Shown here piece by piece: positions 44,467 to 53,734 of a stretch of 64,000 nucleotides of DNA (positions are counted from its first letter, which is position 1; each line of letters begins with the position of its first letter). Source of the DNA: Clostridia bacterium (GTDB lineage Bacteria > Bacillota > Clostridia > Acetivibrionales > DSM-27016). The notes under the pieces were generated by a model, which searched no databases, had not been told where the DNA came from, and saw only the letters and a list, made by a program, of their open reading frames with translations. The translations under genes and the position numbers were made by a program. The DNA lies in the NCBI GenBank assembly GCA_026414765.1, contig JAOAIJ010000006.1, positions 1-64,000 of the forward strand, in the 5' to 3' direction.

Positions 44467-44819
44467 AAAATACCTCCTGTATATAAAGCATAACATTTCT
44501 GTATGTTTATGAATCAAGGCAAGGGATATTACCCATTGCCCTGAACCATGCGCCTGTGGCGCAATAATATTATAATATTAAAATTTGAATTAATAAAGTT
44601 TTTTTTGCTTTCAGATTTATAGTATCTTATTAATTATGAAAACAAATTTTCAGAATATATTTTCCTTATACTATACCACAAGGTAATATTAGCTTGTACA
44701 ATAAGGAAAATATATTTACATAGCGGAATAATTTATGTAAAATATATATGGTATTTTATGGTATATTTAGAAATTGTTAATACAGACCACTAATGCAGTG
44801 ATCAAAGGTGGGTTATCAT
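44467..44819. other. Non-coding gap between yebC and kinase gene
   Basis: About 350 bp; holds divergent promoters by position. A small hairpin GCGCC-tgt-GGCGC near 44550 is visible; otherwise A+T-rich and featureless. Confidence 0.45.
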
Positions 44820-45992
44820 ATGTCATCAAAATTGAAAATAAAGCACGCTTTATTAATCCTGGCAGTTTCCTTAATATTGTTTTATATTCTTTCAAGAATT
44901 TTATTGGTAGTATTTTTAAATGCCGCTTTAAAAAACTTAAGCACAGAGAAAATTTCAGTTTTATTTCTGACTGCAAGAAAAAGAGAGTTTTTCTTGTTTT
45001 ATTATGTTATTGATACATTACCACTTTTTATAGGGGTAATTTTTGCAATTATTATATTTAAGAAGCTGATGCCGAAATTTCATAACCGAAGAGAGAATAT
45101 CAAACTTAACAATACCATATCAGAGTTGCAGACAGAAATAGAAAGACAAAACAGGCAGATAAACAATCTATCAAATCTTTATAGCGACGCTGTTGAATAC
45201 AACAGGATAAAAACGGAGTTCTTTGCCAATATTTCACACGAGCTCAAAACACCGTTAAGTGTAATATTAGGTGCGATACAGCTCATAGACCACAAGAATT
45301 CTTGCATTCTAAACGACAAAAAGAACCTGTCCAAGCATTTCAAAACTATTAAGCAGAATAGTTACAGACTTGTGAGGCTTATCAATAACATCCTCGACAT
45401 AACCAGAATTGATTCCGGCTATATAAAGATTAATCTGGTGAATTGCAATATTGTGTACCTGATTGAGGAAATGACCCAGTCAATCGCTTCTTATGCTGAG
45501 CAAAAAGGCCTTATTCTCGAATTTGATACAGAATTTGAGGAAATCGTCACAGCGGTTGATATAGATAAAATCGAAAGAATAATACTTAATCTTCTGTCTA
45601 ACGCTATCAAATTTACCCCTGTAGGTGGTAAGATATCTGTTACGATAAACGGAAGGAATGAAAAAATATTCATATCAGTGAAGGATACCGGCCCTGGTAT
45701 ACCCGAGTATATGCAGTCCATTGTTTTTGAAAGGTTCAAGCAGGTCAACAACACTTTTACGCGTGAATCCGAAGGAACGGGAATAGGTTTATCCCTTGTA
45801 AAATCCTTTGTAGAACTCCACGATGGAAACATAACAATAAACAGTGAAGAGGGCAGAGGTTGTGAATTTCTGATAGAAATACCCGTTAAGCTATCCGAAG
45901 AAAGCATTTGCCCCGGGCTAAACCACTCAAATCAGACAAAGATTATTGAAGCTATAAATATAGAGTTTTCAGATATATATACCGTTGCATAG
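44820..45992 (+). CDS. Membrane-bound sensor histidine kinase (orphan)
   Basis: 390 residues. Two N-terminal membrane spans (about 9-33 and 58-80) with a short extracytoplasmic loop, a coiled-coil stretch (LQTEIERQNRQINNL), HisKA with FFANISHELKTPLS (phospho-acceptor His), and HATPase with N box (ILNLLSNAIKFT), G1 (DTGPGIP), F box (FERFKQ) and G2 (GTGIGLSLV). No response regulator is adjacent. Orphan kinases of this sort in clostridia often feed Spo0A, which is a hypothesis here. Start ATG 44820 chosen with AAGGTGGG upstream. Confidence 0.9.
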   Translation: MSSKLKIKHALLILAVSLILFYILSRILLVVFLNAALKNLSTEKISVLFLTARKREFFLFYYVIDTLPLFIGVIFAIIIFKKLMPKFHNRRENIKLNNTISELQTEIERQNRQINNLSNLYSDAVEYNRIKTEFFANISHELKTPLSVILGAIQLIDHKNSCILNDKKNLSKHFKTIKQNSYRLVRLINNILDITRIDSGYIKINLVNCNIVYLIEEMTQSIASYAEQKGLILEFDTEFEEIVTAVDIDKIERIILNLLSNAIKFTPVGGKISVTINGRNEKIFISVKDTGPGIPEYMQSIVFERFKQVNNTFTRESEGTGIGLSLVKSFVELHDGNITINSEEGRGCEFLIEIPVKLSEESICPGLNHSNQTKIIEAINIEFSDIYTVA

Positions 45993-46023
45993 CATGGCTA
46001 TAATATAACAGAGGGCAATCTCC

Positions 46024-46398
46024 CTAGCGCAACGCAACTAATACACAAGCCTGTACTGCCACAAGTCCCTTTTCATCAATAAGTTTCATAACTTCTGAAT
46101 TATGGGTTCCCGGTTGAAGCCATATGTTTTTTACTCCAAGCCCCGCAGCTTCCTCTATGATTCCCATACCGAGCTTCGGTGCAACCACCATATCTATAAC
46201 TTCCGGAATTTCAGGCAGGGAAGACAGACTCTTGTAGCATTTGTCTCCATCTACAGCTTCATAATTCGGATTTACCGGGTATACCTTATACCCCTTATTC
46301 TTCAGCTTCCTATATATCCTGTTACCGAATTTCTCGGGATTGTCATTAGCACCTACCACAGCCCAGACCTTCTTTTCCAGCATAATTTCTTCCTGCAT
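46024..46398 (-). CDS. CoA-binding domain protein (YccU-like)
   Basis: 124 residues, a Rossmann CoA-binding domain (VWAVVGANDNPEKFGNRIYRKLKNKGY, YPVNPN, WLQPGTHNSE). Role unknown; related to the CoA-binding part of succinyl-CoA synthetase. ATG 46398 has GGAGG 7 nt upstream. Only 16 nt follow the upstream yigZ-like stop, so the two are probably co-transcribed. Confidence 0.85.
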   Translation of the reverse strand: MQEEIMLEKKVWAVVGANDNPEKFGNRIYRKLKNKGYKVYPVNPNYEAVDGDKCYKSLSSLPEIPEVIDMVVAPKLGMGIIEEAAGLGVKNIWLQPGTHNSEVMKLIDEKGLVAVQACVLVALR

Positions 46399-46414
46399 GC
46401 TATTGCCTCCTTAA

Positions 46415-47068
46415 TTAACCGTTTATCAGTTTTCCTTCTTCACTCAATGTTATATAAACGTTCTCTCCTGCCTCAACAACGGATCTTGTATTTGTTACCT
46501 CGTGTATTTCTTCCATAACCGTCTCAACCTGTTCAACAGGTATATACAATATTATTTCCACATCCTGAGTATATATGACATCTTTTATTATATATCCCTT
46601 TGATATGAGAAAGCTCTGCAGCTTCCCAAACAGAGTGTATTCAATGACTACGTTTACTACTTTGCAAAGCTGCCGCCTGATAACTTCCGCCGCATCTATT
46701 CCCATTGCAGCACTTTTCCCATACGCTCTTATAAGACCTGCGGCCCCAAGTAAGGTCCCTCCGAAATATCTGGTAATCACCACAACTATATTTCGGACCC
46801 CTTTCCTTTTTATTACTTCAAGTACGGGTATTCCGGCCGTCCCGGAAGGTTCTCCGTCATCACTGAATCTTTGTATCGAGTTATTATCAGCAATATAGTA
46901 TGCATAAACGTTATGGGTTGCATCCCAGTATTTCGATTTTAGTGCACTTATGAATCCAAGTGCTTCATCCTCAGTATTTATGGGTTTTACTGATGCTATG
47001 AACCTGGACTTCTTCTCCTCATATTCTACTACAGCAGACTTCAAAACAGTCCTGTATTCGTTCTTCAT
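46415..47068 (-). CDS. yigZ: YigZ/IMPACT-family protein
   Basis: 217 residues with the IMPACT N-domain signature (KYWDATHNVYAYYI, RFSDDGEPSGTAGIPVLEVI, VVVITRYFGGTLLGAAGLIRAYG) and a C-terminal DUF1949-like domain. Function in bacteria is not settled. Start ATG 47068 follows AGGTG; the GTG at 47077 overlaps that site. Confidence 0.9.
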   Translation of the reverse strand: MKNEYRTVLKSAVVEYEEKKSRFIASVKPINTEDEALGFISALKSKYWDATHNVYAYYIADNNSIQRFSDDGEPSGTAGIPVLEVIKRKGVRNIVVVITRYFGGTLLGAAGLIRAYGKSAAMGIDAAEVIRRQLCKVVNVVIEYTLFGKLQSFLISKGYIIKDVIYTQDVEIILYIPVEQVETVMEEIHEVTNTRSVVEAGENVYITLSEEGKLING

Positions 47069-47181
47069 TCTTTTCACCTGAAATAAATAAATGATAGTGC
47101 AAACGATTACACTATCATTTATTTTAACATTTTTATATTAGTATTTATATAGACAAATGAATAATTGCATGTGCTTTCAGC

Positions 47182-47595
47182 TTAAGCCAAATCCTTCAGT
47201 TTTTGAAAGGAAAGATTCAGCAAAGATTTATCCTGACTATACGTAACTCTCTCAAGAGCTTCATCAATTTTAAAGAAACCTCCGTCAGTAAAATTTTCTT
47301 GTTTATTTACGTTATATTCTTCATTCAGGGATTTCATTATATACCATGTTATCTTATTACAGACTGGTCTTTGACGTGTTACAGAAAAGAATTCATAGTG
47401 AGTACGTCCTGCTGTAGAAATTATCTCTGCCGAGACACCTGCTTCTTCTTTTACTCTTTTGAGAGCAACTTCATTGGATAAGTCCCCATTACGTATTATT
47501 CCTTTTGGAAGTACCCATTCGCCCTTCTCATTTTTAAGGAGTAATACCTTTTCACCTGAGAAAACCACACCACCCGCACAGTTTCTAACAAGCAT
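47182..47595 (-). CDS. Nudix hydrolase with atypical Nudix box
   Basis: 137 residues with Nudix fold motifs. The box reads G-x5-D..KRVKEEAGV instead of G-x5-E..REUxEExGU: the first Glu is Asp and the RE pair is KR, while EE is kept. Hydrolysis of a nucleoside-diphosphate derivative is the family activity, but the altered box lowers certainty. RBS AAAGGGG before ATG 47595. Confidence 0.75.
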   Translation of the reverse strand: MLVRNCAGGVVFSGEKVLLLKNEKGEWVLPKGIIRNGDLSNEVALKRVKEEAGVSAEIISTAGRTHYEFFSVTRQRPVCNKITWYIMKSLNEEYNVNKQENFTDGGFFKIDEALERVTYSQDKSLLNLSFQKLKDLA

Positions 47596-47679
47596 ACCAA
47601 AACCCCTTTCAATTTTAATTTTGACTATACCGGGTTAATAATGCAAATCATGTCAGTGTTTCTGCAAGACACTACTGTC

Positions 47680-47860
47680 CAGAGAAACCAAGATAAAAGT
47701 GGGTTATGTGCAGATACAGCATAAAAACAGGGAAATTCCGCTTAGGCACAAGCGCAAGAACCGGATCATAAAGCGTACCGGAATCCCGGTACGGGATATG
47801 TGAGGATTTTACGTCTGCAGCCTAATACTGCAATCCGACGCATATCACATATTTATTTAA
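47680..47860. other. Hairpin-rich intergenic element between hflX and Nudix genes
   Basis: Within the 353-bp gap (47596-47948) several inverted repeats cluster: CGCTT/AAGCG near 47741-47756, GTACCGG/CCGGTAC near 47778-47796, and a nested hairpin GATATG..GGATT..TGCAG with CTGCA..AATCC..CATATC at about 47797-47850. It could be hflX 3' structure, a leader of the Nudix gene, or a dispersed repeat. No riboswitch class recognised. Confidence 0.4.
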
Positions 47861-47948
47861 CATGAATTAACATCTGTTATATATATTATAATACACCAAT
47901 TAATGATTTTATACAATTTCCATAAAAGATTTCTCAAGTAATTCATCT

Positions 47949-49769
47949 CTATTTCTCTGCTAAATACTTCCTTAACTTCTCTACTTTTGGCTTTTTGATT
48001 ATAGCCTTTATTCTTACACCGTCTTCAGTGTAATCCTCACTGATTACTTTACCGTTCTCATGTATATAAGGCAAAACCCAACCGTCACTGTATGGTGCAA
48101 ATAATACGGCTTCCATTTCCTCTTTAGGAACTATAGCAGCCAATCCGTGAAGCAATTTATCCAGTCCTTGTCCCCCTGCTGCAGAAACTTCAAACACGCT
48201 TATATCGGATTTTATGACCGGAATAAGAGCTGAATCTTCAGGAATCAGATCGATCTTGTTCAGAACCATTACTATTGGTTTGTCCATAGCTCCAAGGCTG
48301 CTTAAGAGTTCATCGACCACCTTTATTTGTTCTTCCGCTTCTTCTGAGGATGCATCTGCAACATGCATAAGAACATCTGCAAAAACGGCTTCCTCAAGGG
48401 TAGACTTAAACGCCTCTACGAGCTCATGCGGAAGCTTTCTGATAAAACCTACAGTGTCAACAAGCAAGGCAGTTCTCCCATCAGGCAGGGTAAAACTCCT
48501 TGTCGTCGGATCAAGCGTGGCAAACAGCTTGTTTTCTGCAAAGACGTCCGAGCTGCAAAGCCTGTTCATCAAAGTAGACTTACCTACATTTGTATACCCC
48601 ACAAGAGCAATCACAGGAACATCCGCTTTCTTCCGTCCCTCCCGCGCAAGACCACGCCTTGTGCTCAGATTTTTCAGTTCATGCTCCAGATAGGAAATTC
48701 TCCTTCTGATATGCCTTTTATCAACCTCAAGCTTCTTTTCCCCAGGACCTCTGGTGCCTATTCCGCCGCCCAGCCTGGAAAGCTGCTGCCCTAGACCCGT
48801 TAATCTTGGAAGCCTGTATTTTAGTTGGGCCAGTTCTACCTGAAGCTTACCTTCCTTTGACCGGGCTCTCTGTGCAAATATATCCAGTATAAGGACTGTC
48901 CTGTCAATAACCTTTGCACCTGTTGCATTTTCAATGTTTCTTACCTGTGCACCGGAAAGCTCGTCGTCAAAAATAATCAAATCCGCATTTATAGCTTGTC
49001 TGAGAAGGCAAAGGTTCTCTACCATCCCTTTTCCGATGTAGTAAGCCGGGTCTTTTGAAGCCTTCTTCTGCAGCACCGTATGTACTACCGTTACTCCTGC
49101 TGTTAACGCCAGTTCTTCCAACTCTCCGATAGACCTTTCGCCTTCACTTTTCCCATTAAGGATTCTACCTGATGCACTCTCCAAGCCAACCAGAATAGCT
49201 CTTTCCTTTTCAGTTTCATTCGCAAACAGGACTTCCTTATGGCTTCTGTCAATATCTTCTATCAGGTTGAAAAGGGAATTCATCTCCGGACTGCCAGGTC
49301 TAAAAGGACCGTATATATCTGCATTGCAAAAATTTCCTTCATCTGCCTTTACGGGAATCGCTGCATAAACCTGGACAATGCGACCGTCTTTTACGCCTAT
49401 GGCGGCCATAGCATCCAATCTTAATTTCAGCAGTGAGCTGATATCGACCTCCGACAGCATACCGTCCCCGTTTGGATGGGTATGTATACACCTTATTCCC
49501 GTCAGTCTGGATTTACCCCTTCTGCCTTCCACCTCAGGCAGTGATACGGTGGCATTATCACCGATACTTATATCCTCTATACCGCCTTTTCTATTTATAT
49601 ATACGGCAATTTCCCTATTAATTCTTCCTGTAATATCAGCAAGTTTTATTGCAAGTTCCTCAGGCAAAAAATCACCTTTGGCAACTTCCAGTTCATATAG
49701 TCCTTCCAGTTCATCAATTATGGACTTCCTCAATGATTCAATATTTCCACTTATATTAATAACTCTCAC
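47949..49769 (-). CDS. hflX: GTPase HflX with N-terminal JAMM-like extension
   Basis: 606 residues, far longer than the roughly 360-430 of many HflX proteins. Residues from about 190 on are classical HflX: the glycine-rich middle (GGGIGTRGPGEKKLE), G1 (GYTNVGKST, near residue 394), G3 (DTVGFI), G4 (NKID). HflX is a ribosome-binding GTPase that splits stalled or hibernating ribosomes. The first ~190 residues contain H96-T-H98-x7-S106-x2-D109, a precise JAMM/MPN zinc motif, with a candidate Glu at 53. Extended HflX forms occur in clostridia; whether the domain is active is unknown. The start ATG has no strong SD. 26 nt downstream of the MFS gene. Confidence 0.9.
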   Translation of the reverse strand: MRVINISGNIESLRKSIIDELEGLYELEVAKGDFLPEELAIKLADITGRINREIAVYINRKGGIEDISIGDNATVSLPEVEGRRGKSRLTGIRCIHTHPNGDGMLSEVDISSLLKLRLDAMAAIGVKDGRIVQVYAAIPVKADEGNFCNADIYGPFRPGSPEMNSLFNLIEDIDRSHKEVLFANETEKERAILVGLESASGRILNGKSEGERSIGELEELALTAGVTVVHTVLQKKASKDPAYYIGKGMVENLCLLRQAINADLIIFDDELSGAQVRNIENATGAKVIDRTVLILDIFAQRARSKEGKLQVELAQLKYRLPRLTGLGQQLSRLGGGIGTRGPGEKKLEVDKRHIRRRISYLEHELKNLSTRRGLAREGRKKADVPVIALVGYTNVGKSTLMNRLCSSDVFAENKLFATLDPTTRSFTLPDGRTALLVDTVGFIRKLPHELVEAFKSTLEEAVFADVLMHVADASSEEAEEQIKVVDELLSSLGAMDKPIVMVLNKIDLIPEDSALIPVIKSDISVFEVSAAGGQGLDKLLHGLAAIVPKEEMEAVLFAPYSDGWVLPYIHENGKVISEDYTEDGVRIKAIIKKPKVEKLRKYLAEK

Positions 49770-49795
49770 CCCGTGTGCTAAAATTTCTCTTGTAT

Positions 49796-51049
49796 TTAAT
49801 AATTTCCCTCTATGCCGGCTTTATTCCTATCTTTCTTAGCAAGCAATACAGCACTGAACACCAATATGATAATACCGCAAATGATAAAGCCTGCCTGCGG
49901 CCCCAGCTTTTCTGCAATACTTCCGGTAAAGAAATTTCCGATTGGAGTTGTACCCCCAAACACCAGCGTATAAACACTGATTACCCTTCCCCTGAACTCA
50001 TCCTTTGAGTTGACCTGCAGTGTCGAGTTTGCAGTGGTAAAAAACGATGTGATGAAAAAGCCTGCTGCAGCCAGCAATATGGCTGTAAAATAATAATGTC
50101 CCGATAAACCTATCATTACAAGAAGAACTGCAACACACAAAGGGTTTAGTATAAGTACTAGTCTCCCCGGTTTGATTTTACTATTTACAGCAGTTAACAA
50201 AGCACCTGACAGAGAACCTATTCCCATAAACGACATAAGAAAGCCGAAACCCATCTCACCATGGTTCAATATGTTTTTAACAAGTACAGGTACAAGAACA
50301 CTGAAGTTCATTGCAAATATGCTGATAACAGTTACTGAAAGAATGTTTCTGTATAGTATCCTGCTGCCCGATATATACACCAACCCTTGCCGTACTTCAT
50401 ACAATAAGCTTTCCCCGGCACTTCTATGCCTTATGACAGGCTCTGTATCAATACGTACAAGTCCGATTAGAACAGGTATAAAGCTCAAGGCATTGAGTAT
50501 AAAGCAGAAGGCTATCCCTGCAAAACCCATAAGTATACCTGCTATAGCAGGGCCAACTATTCTTGCAGCATTGAACACAGCCGAATTAAGAGCGATAGCA
50601 TTCATCAAGTCAGACCTGCCGACCAGCTCAATCATAAACGACTGCCTTGTTGGCATATCAAAAGTATTTATCAGTCCCAGTAATGTTGCAAGCACCAGTA
50701 TATGCCAGTATCTGATATGCCCGGTAAATACCAGTATTCCCATACTTGAAGCTGTAACCATGGATAAGCCCTGTGTCAGTATCAATATTTTCCTTTTCGG
50801 CAGCTTATCTATAACAGCCCCTGCAAAAAGTGACAACAGCAGCATGGGTAAAAATTGCAGGGTACCCGCCAAACCGAGCAGGAACGGCGACTTTGTAATA
50901 GAATAGATCAGCCATGACAGTCCTATGTTTTGAATCCATGTTCCTGTTAAGGAAACGATCATGCCAAACCAGTAGTATCTGAAATTTCTATGCCTAAGTG
51001 CAGGAAAGAAATCCTTTACTTTTATCCTCAATCTACTTGAAATCATCAT
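49796..51049 (-). CDS. MFS exporter (MFS_3/EntS type)
   Basis: 417 residues, about 12 membrane spans, opening with LRHRNFRYYWFGMIVSLTGTWIQNIG, a hallmark of the MFS_3/DHA3 group, and with AGAVIDKLPKRKIL and NAARIVGPAIAGIL. Members export siderophores, macrolides and other drugs. It is 20 kb from the PKS genes, so no link should be assumed. Start ATG 51049 preferred over an upstream TTG. Probably co-transcribed with hflX. Confidence 0.88.
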   Translation of the reverse strand: MMISSRLRIKVKDFFPALRHRNFRYYWFGMIVSLTGTWIQNIGLSWLIYSITKSPFLLGLAGTLQFLPMLLLSLFAGAVIDKLPKRKILILTQGLSMVTASSMGILVFTGHIRYWHILVLATLLGLINTFDMPTRQSFMIELVGRSDLMNAIALNSAVFNAARIVGPAIAGILMGFAGIAFCFILNALSFIPVLIGLVRIDTEPVIRHRSAGESLLYEVRQGLVYISGSRILYRNILSVTVISIFAMNFSVLVPVLVKNILNHGEMGFGFLMSFMGIGSLSGALLTAVNSKIKPGRLVLILNPLCVAVLLVMIGLSGHYYFTAILLAAAGFFITSFFTTANSTLQVNSKDEFRGRVISVYTLVFGGTTPIGNFFTGSIAEKLGPQAGFIICGIIILVFSAVLLAKKDRNKAGIEGNY

Positions 51050-51285
51050 ATTGTACACTTTCAAACGAGATATATAACATATATTAAATCATATACAGGT
51101 AAAAAAATCACCTGTAATTTCACTAAGTTTCAATCATCATCCAAATAACCTTGAACTTTATTAGCTGATGGATATGGTATTTGCAATATTTTTACATTAT
51201 TTGTAGAATTTTTCCAGGAAATATACTATAATATTTTCATAAAAAATATACTATATTGTTTTGACAAACTGGAAAAGGTGAAAAA

Positions 51286-52680
51286 ATGCATAAATCAAAT
51301 AAGCAAGCCCATGCAAACGTACAACTATATATTTATGATATTCTGATAGTCGGCTTTTCCTACCTGCTCTCGTATCTTATAGCATATCAGATAACTACAC
51401 TGAATGATATACACGAATATATGTGGATTCTCATAATATACATACCGTTATTTATACTTATAATGAACAATTCAGGAATGTACAACAATACAACCTTTAT
51501 GTATTATGACCGGATTTTGCGGAATATTTTATTCTCTTCACTGCTTTCAGGTTTATTTATTGCTGCCATGATATTCTTCATAAAAGAAGATACATTCAGC
51601 CGCATACTATATATGTCATTCTTAATAACCTGCATTACTCTTCTGGTAATTGCACGTTATATTTACACATTTGTAATAAGAAAACACTCAAAAAACGGTA
51701 TTAAGAACATAATCATTATCGGCAACAGCAGGATTGCAGATAAATTCATTTACTACCTGGGAAAGACAGACATATTGATAAACATAGTTGAGTATATCCG
51801 TATAGACTCCAAAAAACAGCTTGAAGACCAGATCAGACTGGGTACTTTAATAGCTTTAGATGAAATTCTGAAGGAAAAGGTCATCGACGAGGTTATTTTT
51901 GCTGTTCCTAAAAATTATATAAGCGAAGTTGAAAAATACGCATTGATTTGTGAGGAAATGGGGGTTACCATAAGTATGGTTCTGGATCTTTACAAATTTA
52001 AAGTCGCCAGAACATGCCTGACAAGCATTGGAACTCTTCCGATGCTCACTTTTCACACCGTATGCCTCAACAGCTTCCAATTGTTTTCTAAAAGGCTGAT
52101 TGATATCGTAGGATCTATTGTAGGCTTGCTGATTACCAGCGCAGTTTCTATATTCATAATACCTGCAATAAAAATTGATTCACGTGGCCCGATATTGTTT
52201 TGTCAGGAAAGGGTCGGTATAAACGGCCGTAAATTCAAGCTTTATAAATTCAGATCTATGACCGTGGATGCAGAAGACAGAAAGAAACAACTCCTATCAC
52301 AAAATGAAGTGAGTGGAAATCTGATGTTCAAGATAAAAAACGATCCCAGAATAACAAATGTAGGAAGATTTTTAAGAGCTTCCAGTCTGGATGAGCTTCC
52401 GCAATTCATAAATGTACTTAAGGGTGAAATGAGCCTGGTTGGTACAAGACCACCTACATGCGACGAAGTCAACCAATATGAAAACCACCACTGGAGGAGG
52501 ATAAGTATAAAGCCCGGGCTTACCGGGATGTGGCAAGTAAGCGGCAGAAGCGAAATAACAGATTTTGATGAGGTTGTAAAACTAGATACCCAGTACATAG
52601 ACAACTGGTCTGTTTGGCTGGATATTAAAATAATCTTTAAAACCTTCAAAACAGTATTTTCTAAAAAAGGGGCGATGTAA
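51286..52680 (+). CDS. Polyprenyl glycosylphosphotransferase (exopolysaccharide initiation)
   Basis: 464 residues of the WbaP/CpsE-like family. Four to five N-terminal membrane spans, a soluble CoA-binding-like middle (NIIIIGNSRIADKFIYYLG), then the bacterial sugar-transferase domain (RLIDIVGSIVGLLITS, GRKFKLYKFRSM, LRASSLDELPQFINVLKGEMSLVGTRPP, KPGLTGMWQVSGRS). It transfers a sugar-1-phosphate to undecaprenyl phosphate, the first step of repeat-unit synthesis. GGAAAAGGTG precedes ATG 51286. Heads the envelope region that follows. Confidence 0.92.
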   Translation: MHKSNKQAHANVQLYIYDILIVGFSYLLSYLIAYQITTLNDIHEYMWILIIYIPLFILIMNNSGMYNNTTFMYYDRILRNILFSSLLSGLFIAAMIFFIKEDTFSRILYMSFLITCITLLVIARYIYTFVIRKHSKNGIKNIIIIGNSRIADKFIYYLGKTDILINIVEYIRIDSKKQLEDQIRLGTLIALDEILKEKVIDEVIFAVPKNYISEVEKYALICEEMGVTISMVLDLYKFKVARTCLTSIGTLPMLTFHTVCLNSFQLFSKRLIDIVGSIVGLLITSAVSIFIIPAIKIDSRGPILFCQERVGINGRKFKLYKFRSMTVDAEDRKKQLLSQNEVSGNLMFKIKNDPRITNVGRFLRASSLDELPQFINVLKGEMSLVGTRPPTCDEVNQYENHHWRRISIKPGLTGMWQVSGRSEITDFDEVVKLDTQYIDNWSVWLDIKIIFKTFKTVFSKKGAM

Positions 52681-52881
52681 ACCCTCCACAGCAGTTTTCT
52701 TTTTGACATTACGGCTAATTTTAGTATCATATCATGGCATTACGGATAATATTATATACAAATACAATTTTCAAGAATCAAACATAATACATAACAATTA
52801 ATTATCAAAACAATATCTTTACAGCCTTTTCCCTTTACAATATGACATAGACATATAGCTAAAGCGAAAGGAGAGCCCATT

Positions 52882-53013
52882 ATGATATATAAGGTTATCT
52901 TTGCTGCAGTTTATGGAAGTATCACACTATTTACAACAGCGATACTTGCGCTGTTATTACCTGTTTTACTGTCTTTGAGCGGGGTCAGTTTTATATTTTA
53001 CTATAGAAAATAG
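52882..53013 (+). CDS. Small membrane protein, 43 aa
   Basis: ATG 52882 has a strong AAAGGAGAG site. The product is almost entirely hydrophobic (KVIFAAVYGSITLFTTAILA, then LLLPVLLSLSGVSFIFYY), with two probable spans and a C-terminal RK. Not recognised. Good translation signals argue that it is real. Confidence 0.5.
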   Translation: MIYKVIFAAVYGSITLFTTAILALLLPVLLSLSGVSFIFYYRK

Positions 53014-53020
53014 CAGGATT

Positions 53021-53719
53021 TTAGCACTTCATCAGCAGATCTTCTGCATTTTTAAAGTACACACTATGTGCAAATTCCTGTCCTGCCCACCCCACAACCC
53101 TTTCATAGGCTCTGCCTGTATATTCTCTGTAATCATAAGCATCATGAGCATCGGAGGCAATAAAATGTATCAGCTTCATTTTAATAATCTTTTTTGTGAA
53201 AGCCTTAACCTTCCACCCATTGTGTCCAAGTATGCTTGCTGAGTCTACCTGCATCAGGTATCCAGCTTCAACCCATTTTTTATAAAGCGAAAAATTTCCT
53301 GCCAAAGTACGGTTTCTCTCCGGATGTGCAATCACTGGAGTGAACTGATTTTGCCGCAGTCGGTAAAAAACATCCTCAGAGCATGAAGGAATCTTGTCGG
53401 GCGGCAATTCTATAAGAATAAACCGGGTTTTATTAAGTGCCAGTTCTTTTTTCCCAGAAACCATTTCCGGCAAAAAGGCATTCATTCGCATTTCACAACC
53501 TGCTAAAAGCTTTATCTTAAAACAGTCTGCATATCCCTGCAATTCTTCCCAATTTTTCTGTACCAATCCTGCTTCATACATATCCTGTTTGTAATGCGGT
53601 GTAGCAATTATTGCGGTTACCCCTGAATTATGAGCCTCCCGCAGCATGTTGCAAGAGTGTTCAAGTGTCACTGCACCGTCATCAATACCGAATATGATAT
53701 GGCTGTGAATGTCTATCAT
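53021..53719 (-). CDS. PHP-type protein-tyrosine phosphatase (CpsB/YwqE-like)
   Basis: 232 residues with the polymerase-and-histidinol-phosphatase metal motifs: IDIHSHIIFGIDDGA, ATPHY, PVIAHPERN, and a late FIASDAHD. CpsB/YwqE enzymes dephosphorylate the bacterial tyrosine kinases that steer capsule and EPS chain length. No cognate BY-kinase is in the window. ATG with GAGGAT site; 16 nt downstream of the transglutaminase gene, so perhaps under the same riboswitch. Confidence 0.9.
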   Translation of the reverse strand: MIDIHSHIIFGIDDGAVTLEHSCNMLREAHNSGVTAIIATPHYKQDMYEAGLVQKNWEELQGYADCFKIKLLAGCEMRMNAFLPEMVSGKKELALNKTRFILIELPPDKIPSCSEDVFYRLRQNQFTPVIAHPERNRTLAGNFSLYKKWVEAGYLMQVDSASILGHNGWKVKAFTKKIIKMKLIHFIASDAHDAYDYREYTGRAYERVVGWAGQEFAHSVYFKNAEDLLMKC

Positions 53720-53734
53720 ATATAATCCTCAACA

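Noticed and set aside
49796-51049. MFS transporter as exporter of the polyketide
   Set aside because: It lies over 20 kb from the PKS operon, next to hflX, with no shared regulation visible.
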